Assembly (NCBI GenBank): GCA_039804025.1
Contig: JBDRZP010000009.1
Span: 1 to 64,000 of the forward strand
DNA: 64,000 bases
Source: a candidate division WOR-3 bacterium
GTDB taxonomy: Bacteria; Hydrothermota; Hydrothermia; Hydrothermales; JAJRUZ01
Direction of reading: 5' to 3'
Below the pieces are notes generated by a model that saw only the letters and a list, made by a program, of their open reading frames with translations, was not told the DNA's origin and made no database searches. Shown here piece after piece: positions 26,510-34,122 of this stretch (the first letter of the stretch is position 1; every line of letters begins with the position of its first letter). Made by a program: the position numbers and the translations under genes.

Positions 26510-27465
26510 TTAAGAAACTTTATATACTCAATAATAGCCTTTAATTCTTCTTCCTTTAACTCAGAAGGAGGCATTAGATTCTCATATCCCTTAACTACTT
26601 TTTTAGCTGGTTCCAATATTGACTCCTTTAAATATTCATCATCCGCAACAATCTCTAATTCTTTACCCTCTGAAAAAACAACTTCCTTCTTTCCATACAT
26701 TCCTTTAAAACTCGGACCTATGGACTTTGAACCATCCGTTGAATGACAAGCAATACATGCATTTTCTGAGACCAATTTCTTTCCTTTTTCAACTAAATCA
26801 ATATCAAGACCTGATTTTTCCTCCTTTTTCTCAGGAGCTTTTTCTTCAGCTTTTTCCACTTTTTCTTCAAGTTCTTTTTCAACCTTAATCTTTGAATAAA
26901 ATTTTTCCTCTTCCAAAACCTTTACCTTAGTTACCATATAAGAATGTAAATCACCGCAATATTCTGCACAGAGTAAATCATAAGTTCCTGTATCTTCTGG
27001 AGTAAGAGAAATATATGTCTCATAACCGGGAACAAGGTCTTCTTTGATCCTGAAAGCAGGAATATAAAGAGAATGAATAACATCCGTAGTTTTCATTGTA
27101 AGTTTTACAGGCTTATTCAAAAGAAGATAAAGGGTGTCGCTTTTAAAACCGTTTTCATATTCAAAAAGCCATGACCACTGTCTACCCGTAACTTTAATTT
27201 CATAAGCCTCAGGGGGAATATATCTCATCTTTTTAAAAACATAAAATCCATAATAAAACATTGAAAGAACAATTATTGTGGGAATGAGAGTCCATGTAAT
27301 TTCCAGAACTATATTATCTTTTACATCTTCTGCCTCTTTATTTTTAGAACTTCTATATTTGAAAATAAAAAAGAGCATTAAAAAAGTTATTAAAAGTAAG
27401 AGAAAAAATCCAATTCCACCTATATATAAAAAAACATTATCAACATCCCTTGTAAAATTAGCCAT
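26506..27465 (-). CDS. coxB: Cytochrome c oxidase subunit II with fused cytochrome c (caa3 type)
   Basis: 319 residues. Two N-terminal membrane helices, then the CuA cupredoxin domain with ligands in CAEYCGDLHSYM (~residues 168-179) and the upstream His in DVIHSLYIP. A Glu/Lys-rich linker leads to a C-terminal cytochrome c domain with one heme motif CIACHSTDG (~residue 240) and Met ligand in NLMPPSEL. The fusion defines a caa3 oxidase, which can take electrons straight from ActA. It overlaps CtaB and precedes it in one transcript. Confidence 0.95.
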   Translation of the reverse strand: MANFTRDVDNVFLYIGGIGFFLLLLITFLMLFFIFKYRSSKNKEAEDVKDNIVLEITWTLIPTIIVLSMFYYGFYVFKKMRYIPPEAYEIKVTGRQWSWLFEYENGFKSDTLYLLLNKPVKLTMKTTDVIHSLYIPAFRIKEDLVPGYETYISLTPEDTGTYDLLCAEYCGDLHSYMVTKVKVLEEEKFYSKIKVEKELEEKVEKAEEKAPEKKEEKSGLDIDLVEKGKKLVSENACIACHSTDGSKSIGPSFKGMYGKKEVVFSEGKELEIVADDEYLKESILEPAKKVVKGYENLMPPSELKEEELKAIIEYIKFLK

Positions 27466-27749
27466 TATACTCCTCCTCTGAAAGGATAATCAGAAAAAAG
27501 TAAAATCAGAATAATAGCAAGTGAAGAAAGGGCAAATAAAACCATATATTTAAAAATCCTATCTTCATATTTAAGATGCATAAAATAAAGAACTACAAGA
27601 GTGGATTTTATTCCAGCAATTGTAAGAGCAATAATTATTGATGCATTAAAAATTCTTAAAGCAGTTAAGGTTACTGTCAAAAATGTTAAAATAATAAGGC
27701 TAAGCCAGGTATAAAAATAGAGGGAATATCCTGTTTCTTTATTTTCCAT
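27465..27749 (-). CDS. coxD: caa3 oxidase subunit IV
   Basis: 94 residues with three membrane helices. The end of the second helix and third loop, STLVVLYFMHLKYEDR, is the prokaryotic cytochrome c oxidase subunit IV signature. It touches CoxB by one base and follows subunit III by 9 bp. Structural subunit, no redox centre. Confidence 0.88.
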   Translation of the reverse strand: MENKETGYSLYFYTWLSLIILTFLTVTLTALRIFNASIIIALTIAGIKSTLVVLYFMHLKYEDRIFKYMVLFALSSLAIILILLFSDYPFRGGV

Positions 27750-27758
27750 TTTTACCTC

Positions 27759-28502
27759 CTAAATTAGATAGAACAATGGGAAAATAAATATCCAGGCAAT
27801 ATCAACAAAATGCCAGTATAATCCAGCATTAAAAAGTTTTGTATAATCAACTTTCTTAACAATTTCCTCTTTCTCAATTAACCGGATATCAAGTTTAACT
27901 TCTTTAACATTTTCATTAATTTCAATTCCAAGAATACTTTTCCCCTTTAAACTCTTTAGTTCACTCCCCCATAGACTTATTTTCTTTCTTGGCTCTTTTA
28001 AATATATAAAAAACATCACAATAAAGATTATAACTCCGATAAGAACATGTAAACCATGGATACCTGTAATTACATAATAAAGATTAAAGAAGGAAGCTTC
28101 TCCCCTTGAGATACTGGTTAGAAAATCAGATCCAGGATATATTCCGTGTTTAATCTTGTCTGACCATTCAAAATATTTGTTAACAAGAAACAAAAGAGCG
28201 AAAAATATTGTTAAGAAAACAAAAAATAGCGAATGACTTTTTTTACCTTTTTCAAAGGCGGCAATTGAAAGGGCAACAGTTAGACTGCTTGAAAGCAAAA
28301 CAATTGTATTTATAGTTCCTATAGTTAAATTTAATTCTCTTGAACCTTTTGCAAAATCTTCTGGAAAAGAATATCTAAAAACAGAGTAAATAAGAAATAA
28401 ACCACCAAAAAATAAAAGTTCAGAGAATAGAAAGAGCCACATTCCAATTTTAGCACCCTTTATATCTCTGTGAATATGAGTGATTTCCATTACTCTTTCC
28501 AT
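27759..28502 (-). CDS. coxC: Cytochrome c oxidase subunit III
   Basis: 247 residues, seven membrane-helix layout. Signature parts are AKIGMWLFLFSELLFFGG, then YYVITGIHGLHVLIG and the final YWHFVDIAWIFIFPL. A ~45-residue charged insertion (about 175-220) before the last helix is longer than in many homologues. It lies between subunits I and IV in the operon. Confidence 0.92.
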   Translation of the reverse strand: MERVMEITHIHRDIKGAKIGMWLFLFSELLFFGGLFLIYSVFRYSFPEDFAKGSRELNLTIGTINTIVLLSSSLTVALSIAAFEKGKKSHSLFFVFLTIFFALLFLVNKYFEWSDKIKHGIYPGSDFLTSISRGEASFFNLYYVITGIHGLHVLIGVIIFIVMFFIYLKEPRKKISLWGSELKSLKGKSILGIEINENVKEVKLDIRLIEKEEIVKKVDYTKLFNAGLYWHFVDIAWIFIFPLFYLI

Positions 28503-28522
28503 TTTAAATCCCTCTTAAAATC

Positions 28523-30139
28523 TTATACTTTTAATTTTTCCCTGATTTTCTTAAAATCATAAGGTTCATCGGGTGCAACAACTTCATAATCAAAATTTTC
28601 AGCTGGTGGAGGTGAAGGAATCTGCCACTCGAGGGTTACTCCTCCCCAGGGATTTTGTTCAGCTTTTTTACCTTTAAAAAGATGATAAACAAAATTGAAA
28701 ACCATTAAAAATATACCAGGAACTAAAATCCATGAACCAACTGTTGCTAAAAATTGAAGGGGCTCATACTGGGGAAGATAATCATAATATCTTCTCGGCA
28801 TACCCATTACTCCTAAAATCATCATTGAAAAATAAAGAATATTGAAACCGATAAACATTAGAAAAAAGTAAATTTTTGCAAGAGTTTCATTATACATTTT
28901 ACCAAACATTTTTGGATACCAGTAATGCATTGCAGCAAAAAAACCAAAACCTACGCCTCCAAACATAGTATAATGAAAGTGAGCAACAACAAAATAAGTA
29001 TCGTGAATGTGAATATCAGAGGCAAGGGCACCATTTATAAGTCCAGTTAAACCACCTATGGAAAACAAAAATATGAAAGCTAAAGCAAAAAGAAGTGGTG
29101 ATTTTAAATTAATTGAACCCTTATATAAGGTTGCCACCCAGTTAAAAACCTTAACACCTGAAGGAACTGCAACAAGAAAGGTAAGTAAAGAAAAAATAAT
29201 CCTTGCAAAATCAGCCATTCCACTTGTAAACATATGATGACCCCAGACAAGGTATCCTATAAAAGCAATAGCAAGGGAAGAAAAGGCAATTGCCTTATAA
29301 CCTGCAATTTTTCTTCTTGCAAAAGTGGGAATAATTTCCGAAATAACTCCCATTGCAGGAAGAATCATTATATATACAGCTGGATGGGAATAAATCCAGA
29401 AAATATGCTGAAACATAATAGGATCCCCTCCTTTTGAAGGATCAAAAAGCCCTATACCAAAAATTCTCTCTAAAATAACAAGGAAAAGAATTAGACCAAC
29501 TATAGGAGTTGCAATTACCTGAATCCAGGAAGTCGCATATATTGCCCATACAAAAAGAGGAAGATTAAACCATCTAAAATTTTTTGCTCTTAACCTGTGT
29601 ATTGTAGCAATAAAATTAAGACCTGTTAAAATTGATGAAAATCCAATAATAAACGCAGCAAAGGCAGAAAGAGAAACATTGGTTCCTGTCCTTAAACTGT
29701 AAGGAGCATAAAAAGTCCAGCCTGTGTCAGCAAAACCCTTTCCTGTATGAAGGGAAATTAAAGCAACTATTCCACCAGAAAGAAATAACCACCAGGAGAG
29801 CAAATTTATCCTTGGAAAAGCAACATCCCTTGCTCCTATTAAAATTGGAAGAAAGAAATTACCCATAACAGCTGGAATTACAGGAATTACAAATAAGAAT
29901 ATCATTATAACTCCATGAAGGGTAAATACCTGGTTATAGGTTCTTGCATCAAAAATCTGCTTTCCCGTTTTCATAAGCTCAATTCTCATTAGAAAACCAA
30001 GTGTTACAGCAACAAGGAAGAAAACAGAAATAGTAACAAGATAAAGAATGGCTATCCTTTTATGATCAGTAGAAAAAATCCAGGAAAAAATCCCCCTGAA
30101 TTTACTTTCGGATTTATAATAAGGTATATAAACTTCCAT
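28523..30139 (-). CDS. coxA: Cytochrome c oxidase subunit I (caa3, A2-type)
   Basis: 538 residues, twelve membrane helices. Heme a ligand His in FTLHGVIMIF; CuB ligands in YSHPAVYIMIL and GHHMFTSGM; heme a3 and a ligands in AHFHYTMFGG. Helix VI reads YSHPAVY where A1 oxidases have the Glu-bearing GHPEVY; the YS form is diagnostic of A2 heme-copper oxidases, as in thermophilic caa3 enzymes. It reduces O2 to water and pumps protons. Second gene of the operon after SCO1, with no gap. Confidence 0.95.
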   Translation of the reverse strand: MEVYIPYYKSESKFRGIFSWIFSTDHKRIAILYLVTISVFFLVAVTLGFLMRIELMKTGKQIFDARTYNQVFTLHGVIMIFLFVIPVIPAVMGNFFLPILIGARDVAFPRINLLSWWLFLSGGIVALISLHTGKGFADTGWTFYAPYSLRTGTNVSLSAFAAFIIGFSSILTGLNFIATIHRLRAKNFRWFNLPLFVWAIYATSWIQVIATPIVGLILFLVILERIFGIGLFDPSKGGDPIMFQHIFWIYSHPAVYIMILPAMGVISEIIPTFARRKIAGYKAIAFSSLAIAFIGYLVWGHHMFTSGMADFARIIFSLLTFLVAVPSGVKVFNWVATLYKGSINLKSPLLFALAFIFLFSIGGLTGLINGALASDIHIHDTYFVVAHFHYTMFGGVGFGFFAAMHYWYPKMFGKMYNETLAKIYFFLMFIGFNILYFSMMILGVMGMPRRYYDYLPQYEPLQFLATVGSWILVPGIFLMVFNFVYHLFKGKKAEQNPWGGVTLEWQIPSPPPAENFDYEVVAPDEPYDFKKIREKLKV

Positions 30140-30889
30140 TTAATCCTCCCTTTTTCCTTTTTTAATCCATAAAGTTAAAAATAAGGCAAAAGAAATAACA
30201 AAAATCATAGAGAAAGTCATAAAAACTTTAATGAAATTGAAAACATATTTTCTACCCTTTGGGTCATAATTAAAACAGAACCTTGTGGCTTTTACTCTAA
30301 TTCCTCCCAGTTTACCCTCTGAGGCTTCGTGTAAGGCTAATTCAAAATCAAGGGGTAAAAGTTCAGGTCCATATATATACCTTACTATCTTTAAATCGGG
30401 TGAAATAAAAATGTAAGAACTTGGATGAATTAAAGTGCCATTTTCTTTCTTAAAATAAAATCCAAGAGACATAGTCAATCTATAAAGATTAGAGGAATCT
30501 TTCAAAACCGTGAAATTAAAACCATTTTCATCAATATTTTTATTCAGAGACAAAAAATATTCTTTTTTGATTTCTAATGCTTTATTAACATCATCTTTAA
30601 GATCAAAACTGAAAACAATAATATAAAAATCCTTACCTAATTTTGAAGTAATCTTTTCCAGATTATTAACAATTTCATTAAGCATCATTGGACATACCAT
30701 TTTACAGCTATAAAAAACAGGAACAAGAACAAAAGGTTTTTTATTTAAAGAAATATCTTTTAGAGTGAACTCCTTTCCCTCTGAATTAACAAAATAAATA
30801 TCTCCCGGCAAATAAGAACCGATTTTTTCAACTACCCCAACTTCAGGGGTTTCATTTATTATTAAAAAAAACAGGATAAAGTTAAACAT
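30140..30889 (-). CDS. SCO1/SenC-family copper chaperone for the oxidase
   Basis: 249 residues: N-terminal signal or anchor, thioredoxin fold with the copper site CKMVC (~residues 58-62) and the ligand His in LIHPSSYIF (~137), and an extra C-terminal membrane helix. SCO proteins load copper into CuA. It is the first gene of the twelve-gene respiratory operon; its stop abuts the CoxA start (1-bp gap). No Shine-Dalgarno site; a T-arm-like element lies 18 nt before the ATG. Confidence 0.9.
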   Translation of the reverse strand: MFNFILFFLIINETPEVGVVEKIGSYLPGDIYFVNSEGKEFTLKDISLNKKPFVLVPVFYSCKMVCPMMLNEIVNNLEKITSKLGKDFYIIVFSFDLKDDVNKALEIKKEYFLSLNKNIDENGFNFTVLKDSSNLYRLTMSLGFYFKKENGTLIHPSSYIFISPDLKIVRYIYGPELLPLDFELALHEASEGKLGGIRVKATRFCFNYDPKGRKYVFNFIKVFMTFSMIFVISFALFLTLWIKKGKRED

Positions 30890-30907
30890 TTTATGAAATC
30901 TAATTCT

Positions 30908-30918
30908 GGAATTGAACC
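30908..30918 (-). promoter_or_regulatory. T-arm-like element in the respiratory operon leader
   Basis: The minus strand reads GG-TTCAATT-CC, followed by AGAATTA. The promoter just upstream puts it about 10-20 nt after the transcription start. Its 3' flank (CCAGAATTA) closely matches the L31 leader element (CCAGAATTTA). Confidence 0.5.
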
Positions 30919-30933
30919 TTTTTTAATTTTAAA

Positions 30934-30962
30934 ATAATACTATAAACGTTTTAAAAAATCAA
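30934..30962 (-). promoter_or_regulatory. Promoter of the complex III / caa3 operon
   Basis: On the minus strand TTGATT (30957-30962), 17-bp spacer, TATTAT (30934-30939). It would drive all twelve genes from SCO1 to ActF. Divergent promoter for the plus strand begins 11 bp away. Confidence 0.6.
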
Positions 30963-30972
30963 GTAATTTACA

Positions 30973-31001
30973 TTGAATTTTTAAAGTTTTTTCTTTATAA
31001 T
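30973..31001 (+). promoter_or_regulatory. Leaderless promoter of the DUF3782-like gene
   Basis: TTGAAT (30973-30978), 17-bp spacer, TATAAT (30996-31001); the predicted start site is the ATG at 31008. No Shine-Dalgarno sequence. Confidence 0.65.
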
Positions 31002-31007
31002 TGGATT

Positions 31008-31682
31008 ATGAAAAAAATCTTAAGTGAAGAAGATATTATAAAAATAATTGAGAAAAAATTACCTGAAATTATTGAAAAATCACCTATTTTCAGATTAAAG
31101 GTTGAGGAAATAATTAATAAAAGGGCAGTAACAAGAGAGGAAATAAAAGAAATACTAAATGAATTAAAAGCACAAAGAGAGGAATTAAGGGCTCTAAGGG
31201 AAGATACTAATAAAAGATTTGAGGAAATAAATAAAAGGTTTGAGGAAGTTGATAGGAGGTTTGAGCTTCTTACGAAAGAGATGAGGGATGGTTTTAAGAT
31301 TTTAAGAGATGCTATAACCGCAGTAGGGGCAAGATGGGGTATTTTTGCAGAGGAAGCTTTCAGGGAAAGTATGAAAGATATTTTAAAAGAACTTGGATTC
31401 TATAATGTTGAGAAATGGGAGGAATATGATAATGAGGGGATGATTTTTGGTTATCCATCGATAGTTGAGGTAGATCTTGTTATAAAAGATGATAAACATT
31501 ATTTAATAGAGATAAAAAGCAGTGTATCGGATGGTGATGTTTTGAAGTTTAAGAGGATTGGGGAATTTTATGAGAAAAAAACCGGGGTAAAACCCGAACT
31601 TTTTATAGTTTCTCCTTATATAAGGGAAGAGGCAAAGGAAAAGTGTAAAATTTTTGGAATAAAGTTTTATAAAAAAGATTAA
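31008..31682 (+). CDS. DUF3782-like PD-(D/E)xK-fold protein with coiled coil
   Basis: 224 residues. The N-terminal ~100 residues are a coiled coil with heptad-like repeats of NKRFEEINKRFEEVDRRFE. The C-terminal half has a restriction-like core: EVDLVIKDD then HYLIEIKSS (~residues 153-172), giving the D and ExK residues. This arrangement matches the DUF3782 group found in thermophiles. Whether it is a nuclease is unknown. The gene stands alone between divergent promoters. Confidence 0.75.
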   Translation: MKKILSEEDIIKIIEKKLPEIIEKSPIFRLKVEEIINKRAVTREEIKEILNELKAQREELRALREDTNKRFEEINKRFEEVDRRFELLTKEMRDGFKILRDAITAVGARWGIFAEEAFRESMKDILKELGFYNVEKWEEYDNEGMIFGYPSIVEVDLVIKDDKHYLIEIKSSVSDGDVLKFKRIGEFYEKKTGVKPELFIVSPYIREEAKEKCKIFGIKFYKKD

Positions 31683-31744
31683 AAATATAGAATTATACAA
31701 AAATTTTACTTTCGGAGAACTTTTAAATAAAATATATAAAATCA

Positions 31745-31756
31745 GGGTTCAATTCC
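31745..31756 (+). promoter_or_regulatory. T-arm-like leader element upstream of the YGVYG-repeat gene
   Basis: GGG-TTCAATT-CC, 22 nt before the ATG at 31779; no Shine-Dalgarno site follows. A TATATA/TATAAA lies just upstream (31733-31740), so the element would be near the mRNA 5' end. Confidence 0.5.
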
Positions 31757-31778
31757 AAAAAAACTTTTCTAAAGACAG

Positions 31779-33353
31779 ATGGGTAACTTAATAAAAAAAT
31801 TTTTAGGTCTAATGCTAATTTTTACTTTCTTTTTCATCATATTAAATGCAGGTTCTACAAAGGGAAAGGAAAAGGAAAACCAGATTCTCGCAATACCACT
31901 TAACTTAAGTTATCAGGGTTATCTTACTGATGCATCAGGTAATCCAATTAACGGAACAAAAACAATGAATTTTGCAATTTATGATGCCCAAACAGGCGGA
32001 ACACAACTATGGAGCAGCGGAAACCAAAATGTTAATGTCTCACAGGGTATTTTTGAATTTATTCTTACAAATGTTCCCGCAAATGTTTTTACTCCTGGTG
32101 CTCCGAGATGGCTTCAAATTACAGTGGAAAGTGAAGTGTTATCTCCAAGAACTCCAATCACAAGTGCACCCTGGGCATATGCTACTTTATACTCAGAGGA
32201 TGCGGGAAAAATAGCTGGAAGACCTGTCTCATCCAATGCACCATCAGTTGGGCAAGTTCTTAAGTGGAGCGGGACAGAATGGGTTCCTTCTAATGATGAA
32301 ACAGGAACAGGATACTGGAAACTCACTCAAAATCTTCTTACTCCCTCAGATAGCACATGGAATATAAAATTGGGAAGAAGTTTTACAAATCTTCCTCCTT
32401 CAAAACTCTATGTAAAAACAAAAAATCTGTATGGTGGATATTTTTATACAGATTCTCTAAATGCATCTAGTCATGCTGTTCATGCGGTATATGGTGGCAG
32501 TGGAAATTATGATGCAAAAGCAGTATATGGAGCAAGTGTTCCTGCTCCTGCTTATGGATACGGTGGTTATTTCCTTGGTGGGTGGACAGGTGTTTATGGT
32601 GCAAGTTTAATTTCTGGTTCAGGTTCAAGATATGGAGTATGGGGTGAAGCAGCAAACGGCTCTGTTAACAATTATGGAGTCAGAGGAGTTGCATACGGAA
32701 CAACAGGAACTAAATACGGAGTATATGGTTCAGCAGGTGATAATGGAACAAACTATGGGGTATATGGATATGCACCTGGAGCAGATGGAGATGACTACGG
32801 GGTATTTGGATACGCAGGAGAGGGATTGGGACTTGATTATGCAGGTTATTTTTCAGGAGATGTTAGAGTTACAGGGACTTTATACAAAGGTGGAGGTGGT
32901 TTTCTGATTGACCATCCTCTTGATCCCGAGAATAAGTATCTTTACCATTCTTTTGTTGAATCACCTGAAATGAAAAATGTTTATGATGGAATTGTAAAGC
33001 TTGATGAAAAAGGGGAAGCCTGGGTAGAACTTCCAGAATGGTTTGAAGCACTTAATAAGGACTTCCGTTACCAATTAACCTGTATCGGGGATTATGCACC
33101 AGTATACATAGCAGAAAAAATAAAAAATAACAGATTTAAAATTGCAGGTGGAAAACCCGGAATGGAAGTTTGCTGGCAGGTAACAGGTATAAGAAAGGAT
33201 CCATTTGCAGAAAAATACAGAATACCTGTTGAAGAATGGAAGAGAGAAAAAGATATAGGATATTACCTTCATCCAGAGGCCTATGGTCTTCCAAAGGAAA
33301 GGGGAATTGATTATAAAAATCATATAAAACCACTTCTTGAAAAAGAAAGATGA
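31779..33353 (+). CDS. Secreted surface protein with YGVYG-type repeats
   Basis: 524 residues with a signal peptide (ending about residue 25). Residues ~40-135 form a beta-rich domain starting LSYQGYLTDASGNPING. The middle (~220-370) has repeated YGV(Y/F/W)G units spaced about 18 residues (YGVYGSAGDNG, YGVYGYAPGADG, YGVFGYAGEG), a beta-helix-like layout as in fibre proteins. The C-terminal ~140 residues are a conserved-looking domain beginning FLIDHPLDPENKYLYHSF, seen in tail-fibre-like bacterial surface proteins. Overlaps the next gene by 4 bp (ATGA). Probably exported to the cell surface; adhesion is inference. Confidence 0.75.
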   Translation: MGNLIKKFLGLMLIFTFFFIILNAGSTKGKEKENQILAIPLNLSYQGYLTDASGNPINGTKTMNFAIYDAQTGGTQLWSSGNQNVNVSQGIFEFILTNVPANVFTPGAPRWLQITVESEVLSPRTPITSAPWAYATLYSEDAGKIAGRPVSSNAPSVGQVLKWSGTEWVPSNDETGTGYWKLTQNLLTPSDSTWNIKLGRSFTNLPPSKLYVKTKNLYGGYFYTDSLNASSHAVHAVYGGSGNYDAKAVYGASVPAPAYGYGGYFLGGWTGVYGASLISGSGSRYGVWGEAANGSVNNYGVRGVAYGTTGTKYGVYGSAGDNGTNYGVYGYAPGADGDDYGVFGYAGEGLGLDYAGYFSGDVRVTGTLYKGGGGFLIDHPLDPENKYLYHSFVESPEMKNVYDGIVKLDEKGEAWVELPEWFEALNKDFRYQLTCIGDYAPVYIAEKIKNNRFKIAGGKPGMEVCWQVTGIRKDPFAEKYRIPVEEWKREKDIGYYLHPEAYGLPKERGIDYKNHIKPLLEKER

Positions 33354-33871
33354 AAAAAAATTTATTTTTAATACTCTATTTTTCTCTTCTTTATTCCCAA
33401 AATTATTACCTGAAATCTGATGTCCTTTCAGCAGGTGCTACGAATGCAAGTTCAAATAGTTTCAGATTAAAAGGAACACTTCATCAGGTAGCGGAAAGTG
33501 CTCCATGGCTTAATTCTCAGAATTATAAGGCAATAATAGGGTTCTGGCATCCATTTTTCATGACAGAATTAAAGGAAAAATTAAGAGAACCATCAGAATT
33601 TTCCTTAAAAAATTTCCTTTATCCTCCGGTACAAGATATTAAATCTAAATCTATTGTTTTTAAGTATTCTATAAGTAAAAAAGGAAAAGTCTCAATTACC
33701 ATTTATAATTCACTGGGACAAAAAGTTATTACACTTTTGGAAAAAGAGCAAATACCCGGAATATATGAGATTAAGTTAAACATAAAGGAAAATAAACTTG
33801 GAAGGGGTGTATATTTTTGTGAATTAAAAATAAAAAATTTTGAAACAAAGAGAAAATTTATTGTTTTTTAA
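33350..33871 (+). CDS. Secreted protein with C-terminal FlgD/T9SS-like sorting domain
   Basis: 173 residues: signal peptide, a segment with VLSAGATNASSNSFRLKGTL and IIGFWHP, then an Ig-like C-terminal domain (ISKKGKVSITIYNSLGQKV, then GVYFCELKI and KFIVF). That tail is the pattern of the type IX secretion sorting domain / FlgD Ig-like domain common in Bacteroidota and related candidate phyla. It overlaps the upstream surface-protein gene by 4 bp and is probably made together with it. No secretion-system genes are in this window. Confidence 0.72.
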   Translation: MKKNLFLILYFSLLYSQNYYLKSDVLSAGATNASSNSFRLKGTLHQVAESAPWLNSQNYKAIIGFWHPFFMTELKEKLREPSEFSLKNFLYPPVQDIKSKSIVFKYSISKKGKVSITIYNSLGQKVITLLEKEQIPGIYEIKLNIKENKLGRGVYFCELKIKNFETKRKFIVF

Positions 33872-33885
33872 AATTATATTAAAAA

Positions 33886-33914
33886 CCCGTAAAGCCTGAT
33901 TGGTCCACTACGGG
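33886..33914 (+). terminator. Weak hairpin after the surface-protein genes
   Basis: CCCGTA (33886-33891) and TACGGG (33909-33914) form a 6-bp stem with a 17-nt loop; the following DNA is AT-rich with a TTTTTT run at 33924-33929. Possible terminator. The rest of the 250-bp gap to 34122 shows nothing I can name. Confidence 0.25.
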
Positions 33915-34122
33915 ATAAAATAGTTTTTTAAAGTCTTATATTAAAACCCTTATTTAACTTTCTATATTCTCATTGAGTATCCAGGGAAAATTATCTTAAA
34001 ACTCTTCCCAAAACAGGAATAAAAAGTGGTATTTATAAGTAGATAATCCTTCCAAGTATATGAAAGCTATCTCCTAATCCTCCTTATTTCCGATATTTCT
34101 GTTATTAATTCACATCAGCTTT

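Noticed and set aside
32467-32907. Open frames on both strands inside the YGVYG-repeat gene
   Set aside because: They are shadows of the repeated codons (His/Leu- or Met/Glu-rich), with no start signals.
33915-34122. Possible gene relic between the surface-protein genes and the NirK-like gene
   Set aside because: I translated it on both strands and found only short broken frames with no recognisable motif.
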